This document shows, one piece after another, positions 6,238 to 6,591 of a stretch of 6,591 nt of DNA (the stretch's first letter is position 1; every line of letters begins with the position of its first letter). Source of the DNA: Actinomycetota bacterium. GTDB taxonomy: Bacteria > Actinomycetota > Humimicrobiia > Humimicrobiales > Humimicrobiaceae. The DNA is taken from positions 1-6,591 of the forward strand of contig JACIXO010000071.1 in the NCBI GenBank assembly GCA_014360385.1. Direction: 5' to 3'. Made by a program: the position numbers and the translations under genes. Under the pieces are notes generated by a model. The model saw nothing but the letters and a program-made list of their open reading frames with translations. It ran no database searches and was not told where the DNA came from.

Positions 6238-6591
6238 TCAGCAACTTTCCTTATAAAAATAATATCTTGACTTATTTCTATAACCTATAATGTAAGGAAA
6301 AGTTGTCCTCCTTAATACTGTACACCCTATAGGCACTAGTTTAATTAATTTATATTCTCCATAACAATCAACCGCAACCGTACAGATTGAAATAGGTGAA
6401 GTCTCCCATGGAAACAAGCTCAGTCTCATATCCTCCATAGAAGGATAAAAATTATCTCCAATGTTACTTAAACTATCAATCTGAAGAGTATAATTCCAAA
6501 GTTCTTTTGAATCTTTTTTAGGGTAATAATCAATATCATAAAAACCACCCAGCGAATACGTTTTTCTAACTCTACCGGTTTCAGGGATTCT
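6238..6591 (-). CDS. C-terminal end of a GH127/DUF1680-like hydrolase (partial)
   Basis: An open frame runs from the window edge to a TGA at 6238-6240, giving the last 117 residues of a longer protein. The methionine at 6438 is internal, because the frame stays open for 51 codons above it. The fragment looks beta-strand rich. KELWNYTLQID (about 28-38) and KLIKLVPIGCTVLRRTTFP (about 81-99) resemble, from memory, the WNYAL and LVPYG(C/A)xxLRxTxFP segments near the C-terminus of GH127/DUF1680-type proteins (beta-L-arabinofuranosidase and relatives). If so, it would release a sugar from a plant glycan or oligosaccharide, consistent with the catabolic genes that follow. The catalytic domain is outside the window, so family and activity are tentative. 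It is the first visible gene of the UroD-2/kinase unit. Confidence 0.5.
   Translation of the reverse strand, partial: RIPETGRVRKTYSLGGFYDIDYYPKKDSKELWNYTLQIDSLSNIGDNFYPSMEDMRLSLFPWETSPISICTVAVDCYGEYKLIKLVPIGCTVLRRTTFPYIIGYRNKSRYYFYKESC

Noticed and set aside
6238..6438. A separate 66-aa protein starting at the ATG at 6438
   Set aside because: The same frame is open for a further 51 codons to the window edge, and the residues upstream continue the protein-like pattern (WNYTLQID), so this is the tail of a larger gene.

Overview
The window is AT-rich (roughly one third G+C by eye) and every supportable gene lies on the minus strand, so the reading order is from position 6591 down to 1. It looks like a carbohydrate-utilisation locus of a low-G+C anaerobic bacterium, such as a clostridial or thermophilic fermentative lineage. 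The reasons are the AT-rich codon use, purine-rich Shine-Dalgarno sites, a lipoprotein sugar-binding protein and short intergenic gaps. The species cannot be named from this sequence.

Layout in transcription order: (1) the C-terminal 117 codons of a protein cut by the window edge (6591-6238), which resembles the C-terminal beta-rich end of GH127/DUF1680-type hydrolases; (2) a uroporphyrinogen-decarboxylase-fold (URO-D) protein, here UroD-2 (6202-5042); (3) a PfkB/ribokinase-family sugar kinase (4983-4081); (4) a gap of about 370 bp with a convincing sigma-A-type promoter whose -10 and start site sit inside a 45-bp inverted repeat, probably an operator; (5) a 472-aa L-fucose/L-arabinose-isomerase-like protein (3713-2295); (6) a second, only distantly similar URO-D protein, UroD-1 (2274-1096); (7) a ribose/galactose-type ABC transporter substrate-binding lipoprotein (1020-88); (8) a strong 12-bp hairpin lacking a U-tract, then a Shine-Dalgarno and ATG that probably open the next transporter gene at the window edge.

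Together these suggest a pathway that takes up a sugar (SBP plus a transporter beyond the edge), may release it from an oligosaccharide (GH127-like hydrolase), and then isomerises and phosphorylates it. The unusual part is a pair of URO-D-fold proteins. Both keep the His-X-Cys...Cys zinc-ligand pattern of corrinoid methyltransferase enzymes (MtaA/MtbA type) and lack the N-terminal arginine motif of true heme-pathway HemE. One inferred possibility is that they act on O-methyl groups or otherwise modify the sugar, but no corrinoid protein or reductive activator is visible in this window, so that remains a hypothesis.
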